A stretch of 64,000 bases of DNA from Endobugula sp047636495 (GCA_047636495.1 JBLILH010000016.1:1-64000), one strand, 5' to 3'; positions 26,501-35,567 are shown, counted from the first letter of the stretch. The notes: generated from the sequence alone by a model not told the origin. A program made the numbers and translations.

Positions 26501-28480
26501 ATGAACGACCCTGAATCATCAATCACCATCACGCTACCCGATGGGGCTAAAAAAACTGTTTCTGCCGGCACCACAGTGGCTGACATTGCAAAAAGCATTG
26601 GGCCGGGGTTAGCAAAAAGCACGATTGCCGGCGAGGTCAATGGCAAGCTTGTTGATGCCTGCGATCCCATACTGACAGATGCCACCATTAGAATCATCAC
26701 GCCGAAGGATGCGCAGGGTGTCGATATCATTAGACACTCTTGCGCACACCTACTGGGACATGCCGTTAAACAACTCTACCCCACCGCAAAAATGGTGATA
26801 GGCCCAGTGATTGATAATGGCTTTTATTATGACATCGCCTACCAGCGATCTTTTACCGCTGATGACTTAGCGGCTATCGAAACACAGATGCACACATTAA
26901 TTGCGACACATTACGATGTGATTAAACACGTACTCCCTCGTGATCAAGTTACTGCCATATTTGAGGAACGGCAAGAAGATTATAAATTACAATTGATCGC
27001 GCAATTAATCGCAGATATGCCCAATGAAACGCAGATGGGTCTTTATTACCATGAAGAATATATTGATATGTGTCGCGGCCCCCATGTACCCAACACACGA
27101 TTTTTGGAACATGTAAAACTGACCAAAATTTCTGGTGCCTATTGGCGCGGCGATGCCAATAACGAACAACTGCAACGCATTTATGGCACCGCGTGGGCAA
27201 CGAAAAAACAGCTGCGCACTTATCTTAATATGCTGAAAGAAGCCGAGAAACGTGATCACCGACGCTTAGGTAAAGAGCTAGATCTTTTTCACTTTCATGA
27301 AGAAGCGACTGGTGCCGTTTTTTGGCATCCAAAGGGCTGGACATTGTTTCAACAACTGATTGAATATATGCGCCGCCGCCAGCAGCAATCAGGCTACATC
27401 GAAGTGAATACTCCCGACATGATGGAAAGAAGTTTGTGGGAGCAATCTGGGCACTGGCAAAACTATCAAGACCATATGTACACCACCGAAACCCCCGACA
27501 AACAAACGCTGGCATTAAAACCCATGAACTGCCCCGGCAGCGTATTACTCTACAAGCATGGATTAAAAAGCTACCGTGATTTACCGATTCGTATGGCAGA
27601 GTTCGGCAAGGTACATCGTTATGAATTCTCTGGCTCACTGCATGGTTTATTACGTGTACGCCACTTTACACAAGATGATGCCCATATTTATTGTACAACC
27701 GAACAAATGCAAAAAGAGTGCACCGATATTATCGAATTAGTTCTCGATATTTATAAGCAATTCGGTTTTGAAGAAGTGAGTATTAAATTATCCACTCGCC
27801 CCGAAAACCGTATGGGTGACGATGCTACGTGGGACATACTCGAAACGGCATTAGTGGAATCCTTGCAGCACTTAGCATTAGATTATCAGCTAAATCCCGG
27901 CGAAGGTGCCTTTTACGGCCCCAAATTAGAATTTGTATTACGCGATGCGATTGGCCGAGATTGGCAGTGCGGCACCTTACAGGTTGACATGAATCTACCC
28001 GCTCGATTCTCTCTCGAATATATTGATAACAATGGCGCTCGACAAACGCCGGTGATGCTGCATCGCGCATTATTTGGATCACTTGAACGCTTTACCGGTA
28101 TGTTAATTGAACATTATGCAGGCAAGTTGCCTGCTTGGCTGGCACCACTACAAGTATCTGCATTAACCATTTCTGAAAACTTTAATTCTTATGCGTCACG
28201 CGTTACCCAAGCCTTAACTCTTTCTGGATTGCGTGCAGAGCTAGATGACAGCAAAGAAAAGGTCAGCTATAAAATTCGTCAACAGACACTGAAGAAAACA
28301 CCATTTATGATTATTATCGGGGCGAATGAAGTCGAAACAGGTCAAGTGAATCTTCGCTTATTAAATGGCGAGCAAATGAACTTTGCTAACCTCGCGTCTG
28401 CTATCGACCATTTGACGACGATTTGCAGACCGCCGGATGCGATTAACCAACAGCAAGCGATAGCCGCTTTAGGATTTTAA
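26501..28480 (+). CDS. thrS: threonyl-tRNA synthetase, probable second copy
   Basis: The 659-residue class II synthetase charges tRNA-Thr. An N-terminal TGS domain (ITLPDGAKKTVSAGTTVADI) is followed by the editing domain with HSCAHLLGHA and CRGPHV. The catalytic core has the zinc ligands Cys (MNCPGS), His (DDAHIYC) and His (MLHRALFGS), then the anticodon-binding domain. All zinc ligands are kept, so this copy is not zinc-free. The usual thrS neighbours infC-rpmI-rplT are missing and the gene sits among zinc-response genes. ThrRS paralogues are known in Zur regulons, where extra enzyme or higher zinc affinity may help. Confidence 0.93.
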   Translation: MNDPESSITITLPDGAKKTVSAGTTVADIAKSIGPGLAKSTIAGEVNGKLVDACDPILTDATIRIITPKDAQGVDIIRHSCAHLLGHAVKQLYPTAKMVIGPVIDNGFYYDIAYQRSFTADDLAAIETQMHTLIATHYDVIKHVLPRDQVTAIFEERQEDYKLQLIAQLIADMPNETQMGLYYHEEYIDMCRGPHVPNTRFLEHVKLTKISGAYWRGDANNEQLQRIYGTAWATKKQLRTYLNMLKEAEKRDHRRLGKELDLFHFHEEATGAVFWHPKGWTLFQQLIEYMRRRQQQSGYIEVNTPDMMERSLWEQSGHWQNYQDHMYTTETPDKQTLALKPMNCPGSVLLYKHGLKSYRDLPIRMAEFGKVHRYEFSGSLHGLLRVRHFTQDDAHIYCTTEQMQKECTDIIELVLDIYKQFGFEEVSIKLSTRPENRMGDDATWDILETALVESLQHLALDYQLNPGEGAFYGPKLEFVLRDAIGRDWQCGTLQVDMNLPARFSLEYIDNNGARQTPVMLHRALFGSLERFTGMLIEHYAGKLPAWLAPLQVSALTISENFNSYASRVTQALTLSGLRAELDDSKEKVSYKIRQQTLKKTPFMIIIGANEVETGQVNLRLLNGEQMNFANLASAIDHLTTICRPPDAINQQQAIAALGF

Positions 28481-28512
28481 TCATATTCTACTACTATTCT
28501 GTTAACGTAATG

Positions 28513-28605
28513 TCGTCATGCTGGGCTTGATCCGGTACTCGGTATCCAATCAGAATCGAAAAACACTGGATTCCAGATAAGTACAAAACGCTTTCTAGAA
28601 TGACG
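28513..28605. repeat. REP/BIME-like palindromic repeat, copy 3
   Basis: The unit runs from CGTCATGCTGGGCTTGATCC to TTTCTAGAATGACG. The lead-in GTTAACGTAATGT is shared with the copy at 59033. Confidence 0.75.
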
Positions 28606-28742
28606 TGACTTCTTTTTGATTCTCATGTCGCGACATTTTCCTTAACTTTATTATCATGTGATTTAGTACCATGACATTGAGTACCATGACATCGGTAGAT
28701 GACGATGACATTAAATAATTACAATTTAATAGACCTTCCAAC

Positions 28743-29126
28743 ATGAATAAAAATAATATCGCTGCACTCTTTGATGAATGGAATATTACCTTGCAAACCA
28801 AAGACCCAAAGAAAGTGACGGCTCTATACGACAGCAACAGTATTCTATTACCCACTGTGTCGAATAAAATCCGCCACAATCACAAAGAAATTGAGAACTA
28901 CTTTACTGATTTTTTACCTCAAGAGCCGGTAGGAAAAATAGATGAAGCAAACATACGTATCTTTGACCACATTGCCATTAATTCAGGCGTCTATACTTTT
29001 ACGCTCAAAGATCATTCTACCGTACAAGCACGGTTCACGTTTGTATACCACTGGAATGGGAAACGCTGGATGATTATAGAGCACCACTCATCGCCCATAC
29101 AGCAAATACTTACCCAGACAATATAA
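28743..29126 (+). CDS. SnoaL-like / CaMKII-association-domain protein
   Basis: The 127-residue NTF2-fold protein matches the SgcJ/EcaC or CaMKII_AD group. FDEWNITLQTKDPKKVTALY, DSNSILLPTVSN and a C-terminal FVYHWNGKRWMIIEHHSSPI segment are typical. The catalytic or ligand role is unknown. It is followed 11 bases later by the COG0523 GTPase gene, so the two form an operon. The HH near the C-terminus sits where family members often place polar pocket residues. No signal peptide is visible. Confidence 0.8.
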   Translation: MNKNNIAALFDEWNITLQTKDPKKVTALYDSNSILLPTVSNKIRHNHKEIENYFTDFLPQEPVGKIDEANIRIFDHIAINSGVYTFTLKDHSTVQARFTFVYHWNGKRWMIIEHHSSPIQQILTQTI

Positions 29127-29137
29127 CGAGCACAACA

Positions 29138-30199
29138 ATGAATACTAAAAAAAACGCCCTCTCTGCGATTCCTACTCACATCATCACTGGTTTTTTAGGT
29201 GTGGGGAAAACGTCTGCCATCTTGCATTTACTCAGCAACAAACCTAACCACGAACGCTGGGCAATATTAGTCAATGAATTTGGTGAAATAGGCGTAGATG
29301 GCAGTATATTTGAGGGGCAGCATACGCAAGAAAATACGGTTTTCATTAAAGAAGTTCCGGGCGGCTGCATGTGTTGCACGGCGGGTTTGCCAATGCAGGT
29401 TGCGCTCAATCAATTATTAAAAAAGGCCAAACCTGATCGTTTATTTATCGAACCTACCGGTTTAGGTCATCCAAAAGAGGTACTGCAAAGTCTCACCAGC
29501 GACGCTTATCGCGATGTGATTGCGTTACAAAAAGTGCTGACCCTAGTCGATGCACGTAAGCTATCTGACACACGCTATACGGAGCATGCAACGTTTAATC
29601 AACAAATTGCTATTGCCGATATTGTGGTGGGCAATAAACAAGACTTATATCAAGATGGCGATAAAAACGCTTTAATAGCCTATGCGGGTGAGCATGGTAT
29701 CCCTGAAGCACACGTGTTTTTTACACAGCACGGTGATATCACCGCTATCGATTTAATAGGGCCCACCGCTGCCATTACGCCCAAAAGTCACCTTGACCAT
29801 GACCACAGTCACAGTCACAGTCACAGTCACAGTCACAGTCACAAGGATGATCACCTTAACAACTCTGCGCCATTATTTTCGGATGAAGCTATTCCAGAGT
29901 GCGGTTATATAAAAGCCATCAACAAAGGCGAAGGCTTTCATAGTATTGGTTGGCGCTTTTCCCCTAGCAAACAATTTAATCATCAAAAAATAATATCGTT
30001 TTTAAAAGGAATAAACGCGGAAAGAATGAAAGCCGTATTAATCACTAACAATGGAGCATTTACTTACAACCTAACATCCGACGCATTAGCCGAGCAGGCA
30101 CTAAACGATTGCAAAGAAAGCCGAATAGAAATTATTACCACTGATATTAATGACAACTGGGAAGCTCAACTCATGGCTTGCCTTATTCTCAGTGATTAA
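29138..30199 (+). CDS. COG0523 GTPase, zinc-type metallochaperone
   Basis: This 353-residue G3E P-loop GTPase has Walker A GFLGVGKT (residues 18-25), the CxCC metal motif in GGCMCC (Cys77, 79, 80), GTP-specificity NKQD (VVGNKQDL), and a C-terminal CobW_C domain. A His-rich insert DHDHSHSHSHSHSHSHKDDH lies between the two, encoded by six CACAGT repeats. COG0523 proteins next to Zur-regulated genes (ZigA, ZagA types) deliver zinc to client enzymes during starvation. Candidate clients here are HisI, ThrRS and the peptidases of the island. It is the second gene of an operon with the SnoaL-like gene. Confidence 0.93.
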   Translation: MNTKKNALSAIPTHIITGFLGVGKTSAILHLLSNKPNHERWAILVNEFGEIGVDGSIFEGQHTQENTVFIKEVPGGCMCCTAGLPMQVALNQLLKKAKPDRLFIEPTGLGHPKEVLQSLTSDAYRDVIALQKVLTLVDARKLSDTRYTEHATFNQQIAIADIVVGNKQDLYQDGDKNALIAYAGEHGIPEAHVFFTQHGDITAIDLIGPTAAITPKSHLDHDHSHSHSHSHSHSHKDDHLNNSAPLFSDEAIPECGYIKAINKGEGFHSIGWRFSPSKQFNHQKIISFLKGINAERMKAVLITNNGAFTYNLTSDALAEQALNDCKESRIEIITTDINDNWEAQLMACLILSD

Positions 30200-30305
30200 C
30201 TTATAGAACGCTTATTTATGAAGCACTTGATTCTACAACCACTGAACAAATAGTACGTTCAAAATACGGGCAAAGAAAAATGTAAACGTGCTCCCATTAA
30301 CTTAA

Positions 30306-30464
30306 GGAACCTCTGATCAAGTCATGCATCATTTTTCATCGGCCAAAATCGCCTGCTTTTTTGTTGTAAACCTTGGCAATAGCTCGCTATTACCTTCGGT
30401 TCACGCCTTAAATCAGGTGATTTTATCTCGATGAAAATATGACTCAGACTTAATCAGATGCCCC
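30306..30464. mobile_element. MITE-like imperfect inverted repeat, ~159 bp
   Basis: Left end GGAACCTCTGATCAAGTC and right end GACTTAATCAGATGCCCC are imperfect inverted repeats. Pairing continues inward (TCATCGGCCAAAATCGCCTG against CAGGTGATTTTATCTCGATG). No coding sequence is present. It occupies the gap between the COG0523 gene and the M14 peptidase gene. Confidence 0.65.
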
Positions 30465-30486
30465 TCAACACCACATAGAAATATCG

Positions 30487-31422
30487 ATGATAACTTTTTT
30501 TCGCTCACCTAGTATCACATTACTCCTTACCATGACCTTCTCTGCTTTTGTTTATGCCGCGACTTATGTAGAAACTTATGTAGAAACTTATGTAGAAACT
30601 TATGCCGACAACACAACGCCTTCTATTAACGACCTTTGCCATGAAGTGGGAAATAAACTTGCCAGCGTATCCATTAAGGGATGTATAGGGCAGGAACTGG
30701 TTAGCGATGGCAATCGCTCACATCAACAACGTCTCATCACGTATAAAACTTACCCACCGTTTGATGATAAAAAACCGTTAGGCCGAGTATTATTAATGGG
30801 AGGTATTCATGGAGACGAATATTCAACCGTTTCTATTGTGTTTAAATGGATGAACACGTTAAACCAATATCACTCAGGATTATTCCATTGGAAAGTTACG
30901 CCTTTACTGAACCCTGACGGCCTTTTAAAAGAAAAACGATCGCAACGCCAAAACGCTAATGGCGTAGATTTAAACCGCAATTTTCCCTCAAAAGACTGGG
31001 ATGCTTTAGCGGTAAACTATTGGGAAAATCGTACTAAGAAAAACCCTCGCCGTTACCCCGGGCCTTACGCGAACAGCGAACCCGAAACACAGTGGTTGGT
31101 TGACACTATTCAAGATTTTAAACCCGATGTAATTATTGCCGTTCATGCGCCTTATGGTCTAGTAGATTTCGACGGCCCACAGACCGCCCCACAAAAACTA
31201 GGCGCATTGAAGTTGTTGCGATTAGGGACTTATCCAGGCTCGCTTGGCAATTACGCTGGCGTAGACCTCAACATCCCCGTTATTACCATTGAACTGACAT
31301 CCGCAGGCACATTGCCACCCAGTGGTGAAGTTAAACGCATGTGGATTGATCTAGTGCGTTGGTTAAAGCGAGAAGTACCTAAACAACGATTGTCGAGGTT
31401 GGATGGATGGCCAAATGAATAA
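30487..31422 (+). CDS. M14 zinc carboxypeptidase, MpaA-like murein-peptide amidase
   Basis: The 311-residue protein has a signal peptide (MITFFRSPSITLLLTMTFSA) followed by TYVETYVETYVETY, encoded by a 12-bp tandem repeat (30562-30597). The peptidase domain has the zinc ligands His and Glu in GGIHGDEYS, the third ligand His in IIAVHAPYG, the NPDG and DLNRNFPS substrate-binding motifs, and the catalytic Glu in ITIELTSAG. This pattern fits MpaA, which removes DAP from murein tripeptide. The export signal would place it in the periplasm, unlike E. coli MpaA. A terminator follows at 31522. A second zinc-dependent wall enzyme in this island is notable. Confidence 0.85.
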   Translation: MITFFRSPSITLLLTMTFSAFVYAATYVETYVETYVETYADNTTPSINDLCHEVGNKLASVSIKGCIGQELVSDGNRSHQQRLITYKTYPPFDDKKPLGRVLLMGGIHGDEYSTVSIVFKWMNTLNQYHSGLFHWKVTPLLNPDGLLKEKRSQRQNANGVDLNRNFPSKDWDALAVNYWENRTKKNPRRYPGPYANSEPETQWLVDTIQDFKPDVIIAVHAPYGLVDFDGPQTAPQKLGALKLLRLGTYPGSLGNYAGVDLNIPVITIELTSAGTLPPSGEVKRMWIDLVRWLKREVPKQRLSRLDGWPNE

Positions 31423-31521
31423 CTGAGTCAATCACCAACAGTGACGCCTGTGTGAGTATAAAAAAGCCTCACCCACTGCAACCCGTTAACGCTCACATAA
31501 AAGGTGAGTCTTCCTCGTCCA

Positions 31522-31548
31522 GCCCACGCTTTTTGTGGGCGATTTTTA
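31522..31548 (+). terminator. Rho-independent terminator after the M14 gene
   Basis: GCCCAC (31522-31527) pairs with GTGGGC (31535-31540), followed by GATTTTT. The loop is T-rich. Confidence 0.7.
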
Positions 31549-31621
31549 ATGTTCTTGTCTATTATGTTTTGGTACGACACATCAACTATTAAAATATTGA
31601 AAACAATGGGATAGAATAATA

Positions 31622-31828
31622 TTACGCATTTCTTCCACAGCACTTTTTAAATTTACGACCGTTACCACAAATGCAAGGGTCATTCCGCCCAATTTTTGGA
31701 GTATCTCGTGACACTGGATTTTTCGGAGGACAACAGCTTGTATCAGTACAACTAAGCTTATTATTTTCATTCATTTCTTTGCTTAATGCTTCATTTTTTT
31801 CATTCATATAAATCGTTAACTCTCTCAT
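31622..31828 (-). CDS. small SEC-C motif protein
   Basis: The 68-residue protein ends in a full SEC-C zinc-binding motif, IGRNDPCICGNGRKFKKCCG, as found at the C-terminus of SecA. The N-terminal 45 residues are polar and carry three more cysteines (SCTDTSCC). The start could also be the internal Met at 31807. Stand-alone SEC-C proteins are common, and their role, in part linked to SecB or ribosomes, is not settled. Its place between zinc genes suggests zinc storage or delivery, which is inference only. Confidence 0.85.
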   Translation of the reverse strand: MRELTIYMNEKNEALSKEMNENNKLSCTDTSCCPPKNPVSRDTPKIGRNDPCICGNGRKFKKCCGRNA

Positions 31829-31947
31829 TCAACACTTAAATATTACTTAGATAATTTACAAAACCACACATAACATCATAAACACTGACAGTAAGTCATA
31901 CTGACAACAGGTGAGCAAACTCATGATGAAAATTAAAGCAAGACAGG

Positions 31948-32040
31948 GTCATTCCGGAAAGCGTTTGTTGCTTATCCGGAACCCAGTAATTTCAAGCTCT
32001 GACAGGATACCGGATACCGGATCAAGTCCGGCATGACGAG
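31948..32040. repeat. REP/BIME-like palindromic repeat, copy 4
   Basis: It runs from GTCATTCCGGAAAGCGTTTG to AAGTCCGGCATGACGAG and directly precedes the tandem array at 32049, whose unit is derived from its right end (CCGGCATGACGAGTC). Confidence 0.75.
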
Positions 32041-32048
32041 TCCGGCAT

Positions 32049-32386
32049 GACAGTCCGTCATAACGAGTCAGGCATATGACAGTTCGGCATAACGAGTCAG
32101 GCATATGACAGTTCGGCATAACGAGTCAGGCATGACAGTCCGGCATAACGAGTCAGGCATGACAGTCCGTCATAACGAGTCAGGCATATGACAGTCCGTC
32201 ATAACGAGTCAGGCATATGACAGTTCGGCATAACGAGTCAGGCATGACAGTCCGGCATAACGAGTCAGGCATATGACAGTCCGGCATAACGAGTCAGGCA
32301 TATGACAGTCAGGCATAACGAGTCAGGCATATGACAGTCAGGCATAACGAGTCAGGCATGACAGTCCGTCATAACAAGTCAGGCAT
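32049..32386. repeat. 12-unit tandem array of a REP-derived 27/29-bp sequence
   Basis: Twelve units of the form GACAGTCCGGCATAACGAGT plus CAGGCAT, seven of them with an extra AT, fill exactly 338 bases (7 x 29 + 5 x 27). Variants in the fourth block (TCCGG, TTCGG, TCCGT, TCAGG) recur in a patterned order, indicating multi-unit duplications. There are no unique spacers. It lies between the SEC-C gene and the end of znuB. Confidence 0.95.
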
Positions 32387-32419
32387 GACGATATTACATC
32401 ACACTAGATCTCATCACAC

Positions 32420-33268
32420 TTAATGACTTGATGATTTTATCTTTCTCATCGCTTCAATGATCTGCTTCATGGGTAATAACCGATAGACAATATTAGTCAT
32501 GATAAACAACAAGGCACTCACACAGACAATTGTTGGCCCAGTGGGAGTATCAAATACATAGGATGCCTGCAAACCAGATAGACTGCTAAACGCAGCCAAA
32601 CAGGCAGCAACAATCGCCATGGCTTCAGGGGTACGACTAAAAGGGCGTGCCGTTGCAGCAGGTACAATTAGCATAGCCGCAATCAGTAAAACTCCCACCA
32701 CTTTAATCGCAACAGCGACCACTACAGCCAATGCAATCGTCAACATAAATTGTTCACGCTTGGGATTAAAGCCACTCGCGAGAGCTAAGTCTGCATTTAA
32801 GGTAGACAACAATAAACCCGTCCAGCGCCATACGACCAAGCCCAATACAACTAAAGCGCCACCCCATATAACAAGAAGATCCATCTTGCCTACCGCTAAA
32901 ATGTCACCAAACAAATAGGACATAAGATCAATACGTACGCCGGGTATAAAAGAAACTGCCACTAAACCTATCGCCAATGAAGAATGTGACATCACCCCAA
33001 GCAAAGTATCTACTGTAAACCCTCGACCACTCAAGCTAGACACCATGGTTGCCATCAATAAACACACAAATAAAACGCCCGCAAAAATGGGCGTTGATAA
33101 CGCCAATGACAGCGCAACACCCAGCACCGCAGCGTGAGCAGTAGCATCGCCAAAATACGCCATTCGCCGCCAAATTACAAAACATCCCAAAGGAGCCGCC
33201 GCCAGTGCTACACCCACACTGGCGAACATCGCACGGACTAAAAAGTCATCAAACAGATTATCCAGCAT
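32420..33268 (-). CDS. znuB: zinc ABC transporter permease
   Basis: The 282-residue inner-membrane permease has about eight helices and belongs to the ABC-3 family. The N-terminal LVRAMFASVGVALAAAPLGC, WRRMAYFGDATAHAAVLGVA and ALASGFNPKREQF segments are typical. I start it at 33268 (MLDNLFDDF), because this ATG overlaps the last 11 bases of znuC and the frame upstream of it is shadowed by znuC. With ZnuC and ZnuA it imports zinc. It is the second gene of a znuCB operon running left from the Zur-type box at 34031. Confidence 0.94.
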   Translation of the reverse strand: MLDNLFDDFLVRAMFASVGVALAAAPLGCFVIWRRMAYFGDATAHAAVLGVALSLALSTPIFAGVLFVCLLMATMVSSLSGRGFTVDTLLGVMSHSSLAIGLVAVSFIPGVRIDLMSYLFGDILAVGKMDLLVIWGGALVVLGLVVWRWTGLLLSTLNADLALASGFNPKREQFMLTIALAVVVAVAIKVVGVLLIAAMLIVPAATARPFSRTPEAMAIVAACLAAFSSLSGLQASYVFDTPTGPTIVCVSALLFIMTNIVYRLLPMKQIIEAMRKIKSSSH

Positions 33269-33992
33269 GGGGAGCCTTTTTAGTGTGCGAATGAAGATGG
33301 TGGCCTTGATGCAAATAAAGCGCGGCTTCACTTTCTCTGTCGAGACCAAATAAGGCGTGGTACTCCGGCGAGTCACCAACCGTTTCAGGCTTTCCCTGAC
33401 AACAGATATGCCCATTCAGACAGATAACCCGATCAGTTTGACGCATCACCACGTGAAGTTCGTGACTGATCATCACAATGGCGCACCCGAGCTGCTCTCT
33501 AACACTGGCAATTTGTCGATAAAAACTCGCCGAGCCACGATGATCCAAACCTTGTGTTGCTTCATCAAGCAACAATAAATCCGGATTGCCTAACAGTGAT
33601 CGAGCCAGCAACACTCGCTGAAATTGACCGCCGGACAAATCCATAATTTGCTGCTTAGCAAGCCCCGGAACACCGGCATGTTCAAGCGCTTCGGCAACCG
33701 TATTGGGCGAATAGCCACCCGGCAAATTCATAAAACGCTTTACCGACATCGGCAGTGTCGCGTCAATATGCAACCGTTGCGGCACATACCCAATTCGCAA
33801 CCCCGGTTTTTTTTTCAATACCCCAGAGCTGGGATTTAGCGCTCCGATTAGTGTTTTAAATAACGTGGTCTTGCCCGAACCATTGGGGCCAAGTACCGTC
33901 ACGATTTCTTGTGGGCTGATCGAAAAACTGATGTTGCTGAGAACGCTTCGCTGACCAAAATGAACCGACAAGTTGTCGCATTCAATTAACAT
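33258..33992 (-). CDS. znuC: zinc ABC transporter ATPase
   Basis: The 244-residue ATPase has Walker A (VLGPNGSGKTT), Q-loop (GYVPQRL), signature DLSGGQFQRV, Walker B LLLLDEATQGLD and H-loop (VMISHELH). The C-terminal tail is His-rich (LHQGHHLHSHTKKAPHAG), typical of ZnuC. Its stop overlaps znuB by 11 bases. The start is 118 bases from the znuA start in divergent arrangement, with the Zur-type operator between. Confidence 0.95.
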   Translation of the reverse strand: MLIECDNLSVHFGQRSVLSNISFSISPQEIVTVLGPNGSGKTTLFKTLIGALNPSSGVLKKKPGLRIGYVPQRLHIDATLPMSVKRFMNLPGGYSPNTVAEALEHAGVPGLAKQQIMDLSGGQFQRVLLARSLLGNPDLLLLDEATQGLDHRGSASFYRQIASVREQLGCAIVMISHELHVVMRQTDRVICLNGHICCQGKPETVGDSPEYHALFGLDRESEAALYLHQGHHLHSHTKKAPHAG

Positions 33993-34030
33993 ATAGACAC
34001 CTAATTAATATTTCAAAAACTAAAACAATA

Positions 34031-34045
34031 TGTTATGTTATAACA
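34031..34045. promoter_or_regulatory. Zur box in the znuC-znuA divergent promoter
   Basis: TGTTATGTTATAACA has the perfect symmetry TGTTAT-N3-ATAACA of gammaproteobacterial Zur operators, extended on the right by TT. It lies 38 bases upstream of znuC and 64 bases upstream of znuA. Confidence 0.9.
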
Positions 34046-34109
34046 TTACTAAAAAGCTGTCACTCAAAACTTATTTCTCATCTGCATTTTTCAATCTTAG
34101 GAGACCCTA

Positions 34110-35168
34110 ATGCACCGCAAGCTCTTTACCTCACTACTTACTCACTTACCCACCTGCACAATCTTAAGCCTTGGCTTATCCGTCAATGCTCATGCGGCGC
34201 CTTCCGTTGCCGTTGATATCGCACCGTTACACTCCTTGGTCAGCCAAGTGATGGAGAACGTAGGCCAGCCCAAGCTGATCATTCCCGCTGAGGCTTCCCC
34301 ACATCGCTACACTATGCGCCCGTCAGAAGCGAAAGCATTAGCCGACGCAGACACTATATTTTGGATGGGCGAGAGCTTTACCCCGTGGCTAAATAAAGCC
34401 ATGAATAACGTGGCCAGTTCAGCGCAGAAAATCGCCGTATTGGATATTGAAGGCACCATCACTCACCAATACCGAGAAGGCGCTACCTTTGAATCTCATG
34501 AGCATCATGAAGGGCATGAGGATGAAGGCCATGAAGGTGAAGAGCACGGCAAAGAAGAACATCACGAAAATGAAAAACATAATGAAAAAGAAGAACATCA
34601 TGCAAAAGAAAAGCATCATGAAAAGGAAGAGCATCACGATGAACATGATGCAGAGCGTAGCGACCCCCACGCTTGGTTAGATCCTGAAAACGCCAAATTG
34701 TGGGTCAACCACATTAAAGATATCTTATCCAAACAAGACCCTGAAAACGCGTCAATTTATGCTAGCAACGCAACAAAATCCATCGCTTCACTTGACGCGC
34801 TGATAGAGTCTACACGCACGAGAATCAATGTAATGAACAATCCACAGTTTATTGTCTTTCATGATGCCTACCAGTATTTTGAAAAGCGCTTTGGTATAAC
34901 AGCTGCAGGCTCCATCTCTCTTGGTGATGCCCAAGCCCCTAGCCCCGCTCGTATCAAAGAAGTTCGAGAAACCGTTAAGAAACTAGGTGTGACCTGCGCC
35001 TTTACCGAACCTCAATACAATCCGGGCCTAGTTAACAACGTTTTCGAAGGTACCAGCGTATCGACTATTGGTGTTATGGATCCACATGGTGTGGGCCTAG
35101 TGACAGGAAGCAGCCACTATCAAAAACTGATTCAAAACATGGCAAACAGCCTGAGCCAGTGTCAATAA
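34110..35168 (+). CDS. znuA: zinc ABC transporter substrate-binding protein
   Basis: The 352-residue periplasmic protein has an N-terminal signal peptide (to about residue 30, NAHA|APSV) and the cluster A-I fold. Zinc ligands are His in ASPHRYTMRP, His in SDPHAWLDPENA and His in IVFHDAYQYF, with an acidic residue near the C-terminus. A His/Glu/Asp-rich loop of about 55 residues (about 129-185) with many HH pairs is inserted before the second ligand; such loops gather zinc. The start has AGGAG nine bases upstream. A hairpin follows the gene at 35213. Confidence 0.96.
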   Translation: MHRKLFTSLLTHLPTCTILSLGLSVNAHAAPSVAVDIAPLHSLVSQVMENVGQPKLIIPAEASPHRYTMRPSEAKALADADTIFWMGESFTPWLNKAMNNVASSAQKIAVLDIEGTITHQYREGATFESHEHHEGHEDEGHEGEEHGKEEHHENEKHNEKEEHHAKEKHHEKEEHHDEHDAERSDPHAWLDPENAKLWVNHIKDILSKQDPENASIYASNATKSIASLDALIESTRTRINVMNNPQFIVFHDAYQYFEKRFGITAAGSISLGDAQAPSPARIKEVRETVKKLGVTCAFTEPQYNPGLVNNVFEGTSVSTIGVMDPHGVGLVTGSSHYQKLIQNMANSLSQCQ

Positions 35169-35212
35169 TTTACTTTATGTAGCGTCACGTTATTGAGTGC
35201 CACGTTAACAGG

Positions 35213-35250
35213 GATCTCTGAGTCAGTCTTCCCTCGCTGATTCAGAGATC
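35213..35250 (+). terminator. hairpin downstream of znuA
   Basis: GATCTCTGAGTCAG (35213-35226) pairs with CTGATTCAGAGATC (35237-35250), with one mismatch. It lacks a strong T tract, so it may be a weak terminator or a transcript-protecting hairpin. Confidence 0.5.
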
Positions 35251-35367
35251 AATCAATAGAGGTGTGATTTTATTTTCCACACAGTTATCATTAAAAAAAC
35301 CGCCGCACCTCTACGCTAGTGGAAGCTCTGGCTTAGCCAGAACATCCTTAAAAAATATTATATTCAC

Positions 35368-35556
35368 TTATTTGTTAGGCTCACTTTTTATCTTAGCGAG
35401 TCTTTTTGTTAACTCCTTCTGAAGCAGGTTTTTGGTATAGGGCTTTATGGTTTTCCACTCTTGGCATTCTGGGCGAGTACGACCGCACCCCAAACACCAC
35501 CCTTTAGGGCCGGAGAATTCACAAATGTCGATACAAGGACTTTTTTGTTTTTTCAT
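35368..35556 (-). CDS. DUF1289 family protein
   Basis: The 62-residue protein has the DUF1289 cysteine pattern SPCIDICEF...WCLGCGRT...EC, consistent with a small metal- or zinc-binding domain. The Lys-rich tail (LLQKELTKRLAKIK) is helical. It lies 11 bases downstream of the 145-aa gene and is probably co-transcribed with it, in the same direction as zur. Its function is unknown. Confidence 0.85.
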   Translation of the reverse strand: MKKQKSPCIDICEFSGPKGWCLGCGRTRPECQEWKTIKPYTKNLLQKELTKRLAKIKSEPNK

Positions 35557-35567
35557 GCTCCCCCCTG

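Noticed and set aside
26501..28480. ThrRS as a zinc-free synthetase
   Set aside because: All three zinc ligands (Cys in MNCPG, His in DDAHIYC, His in MLHRA) are kept; only its second-copy status is inferred.
32049..32386. Possible CRISPR array
   Set aside because: The units follow one another without unique spacers, unit length alternates between 27 and 29, the sequence derives from a REP element, and no cas gene is near.
34419..34670. Met/Phe-rich open frame on the minus strand
   Set aside because: It is the antisense of the ZnuA His/Glu-rich loop; the composition results from the codons of that loop.
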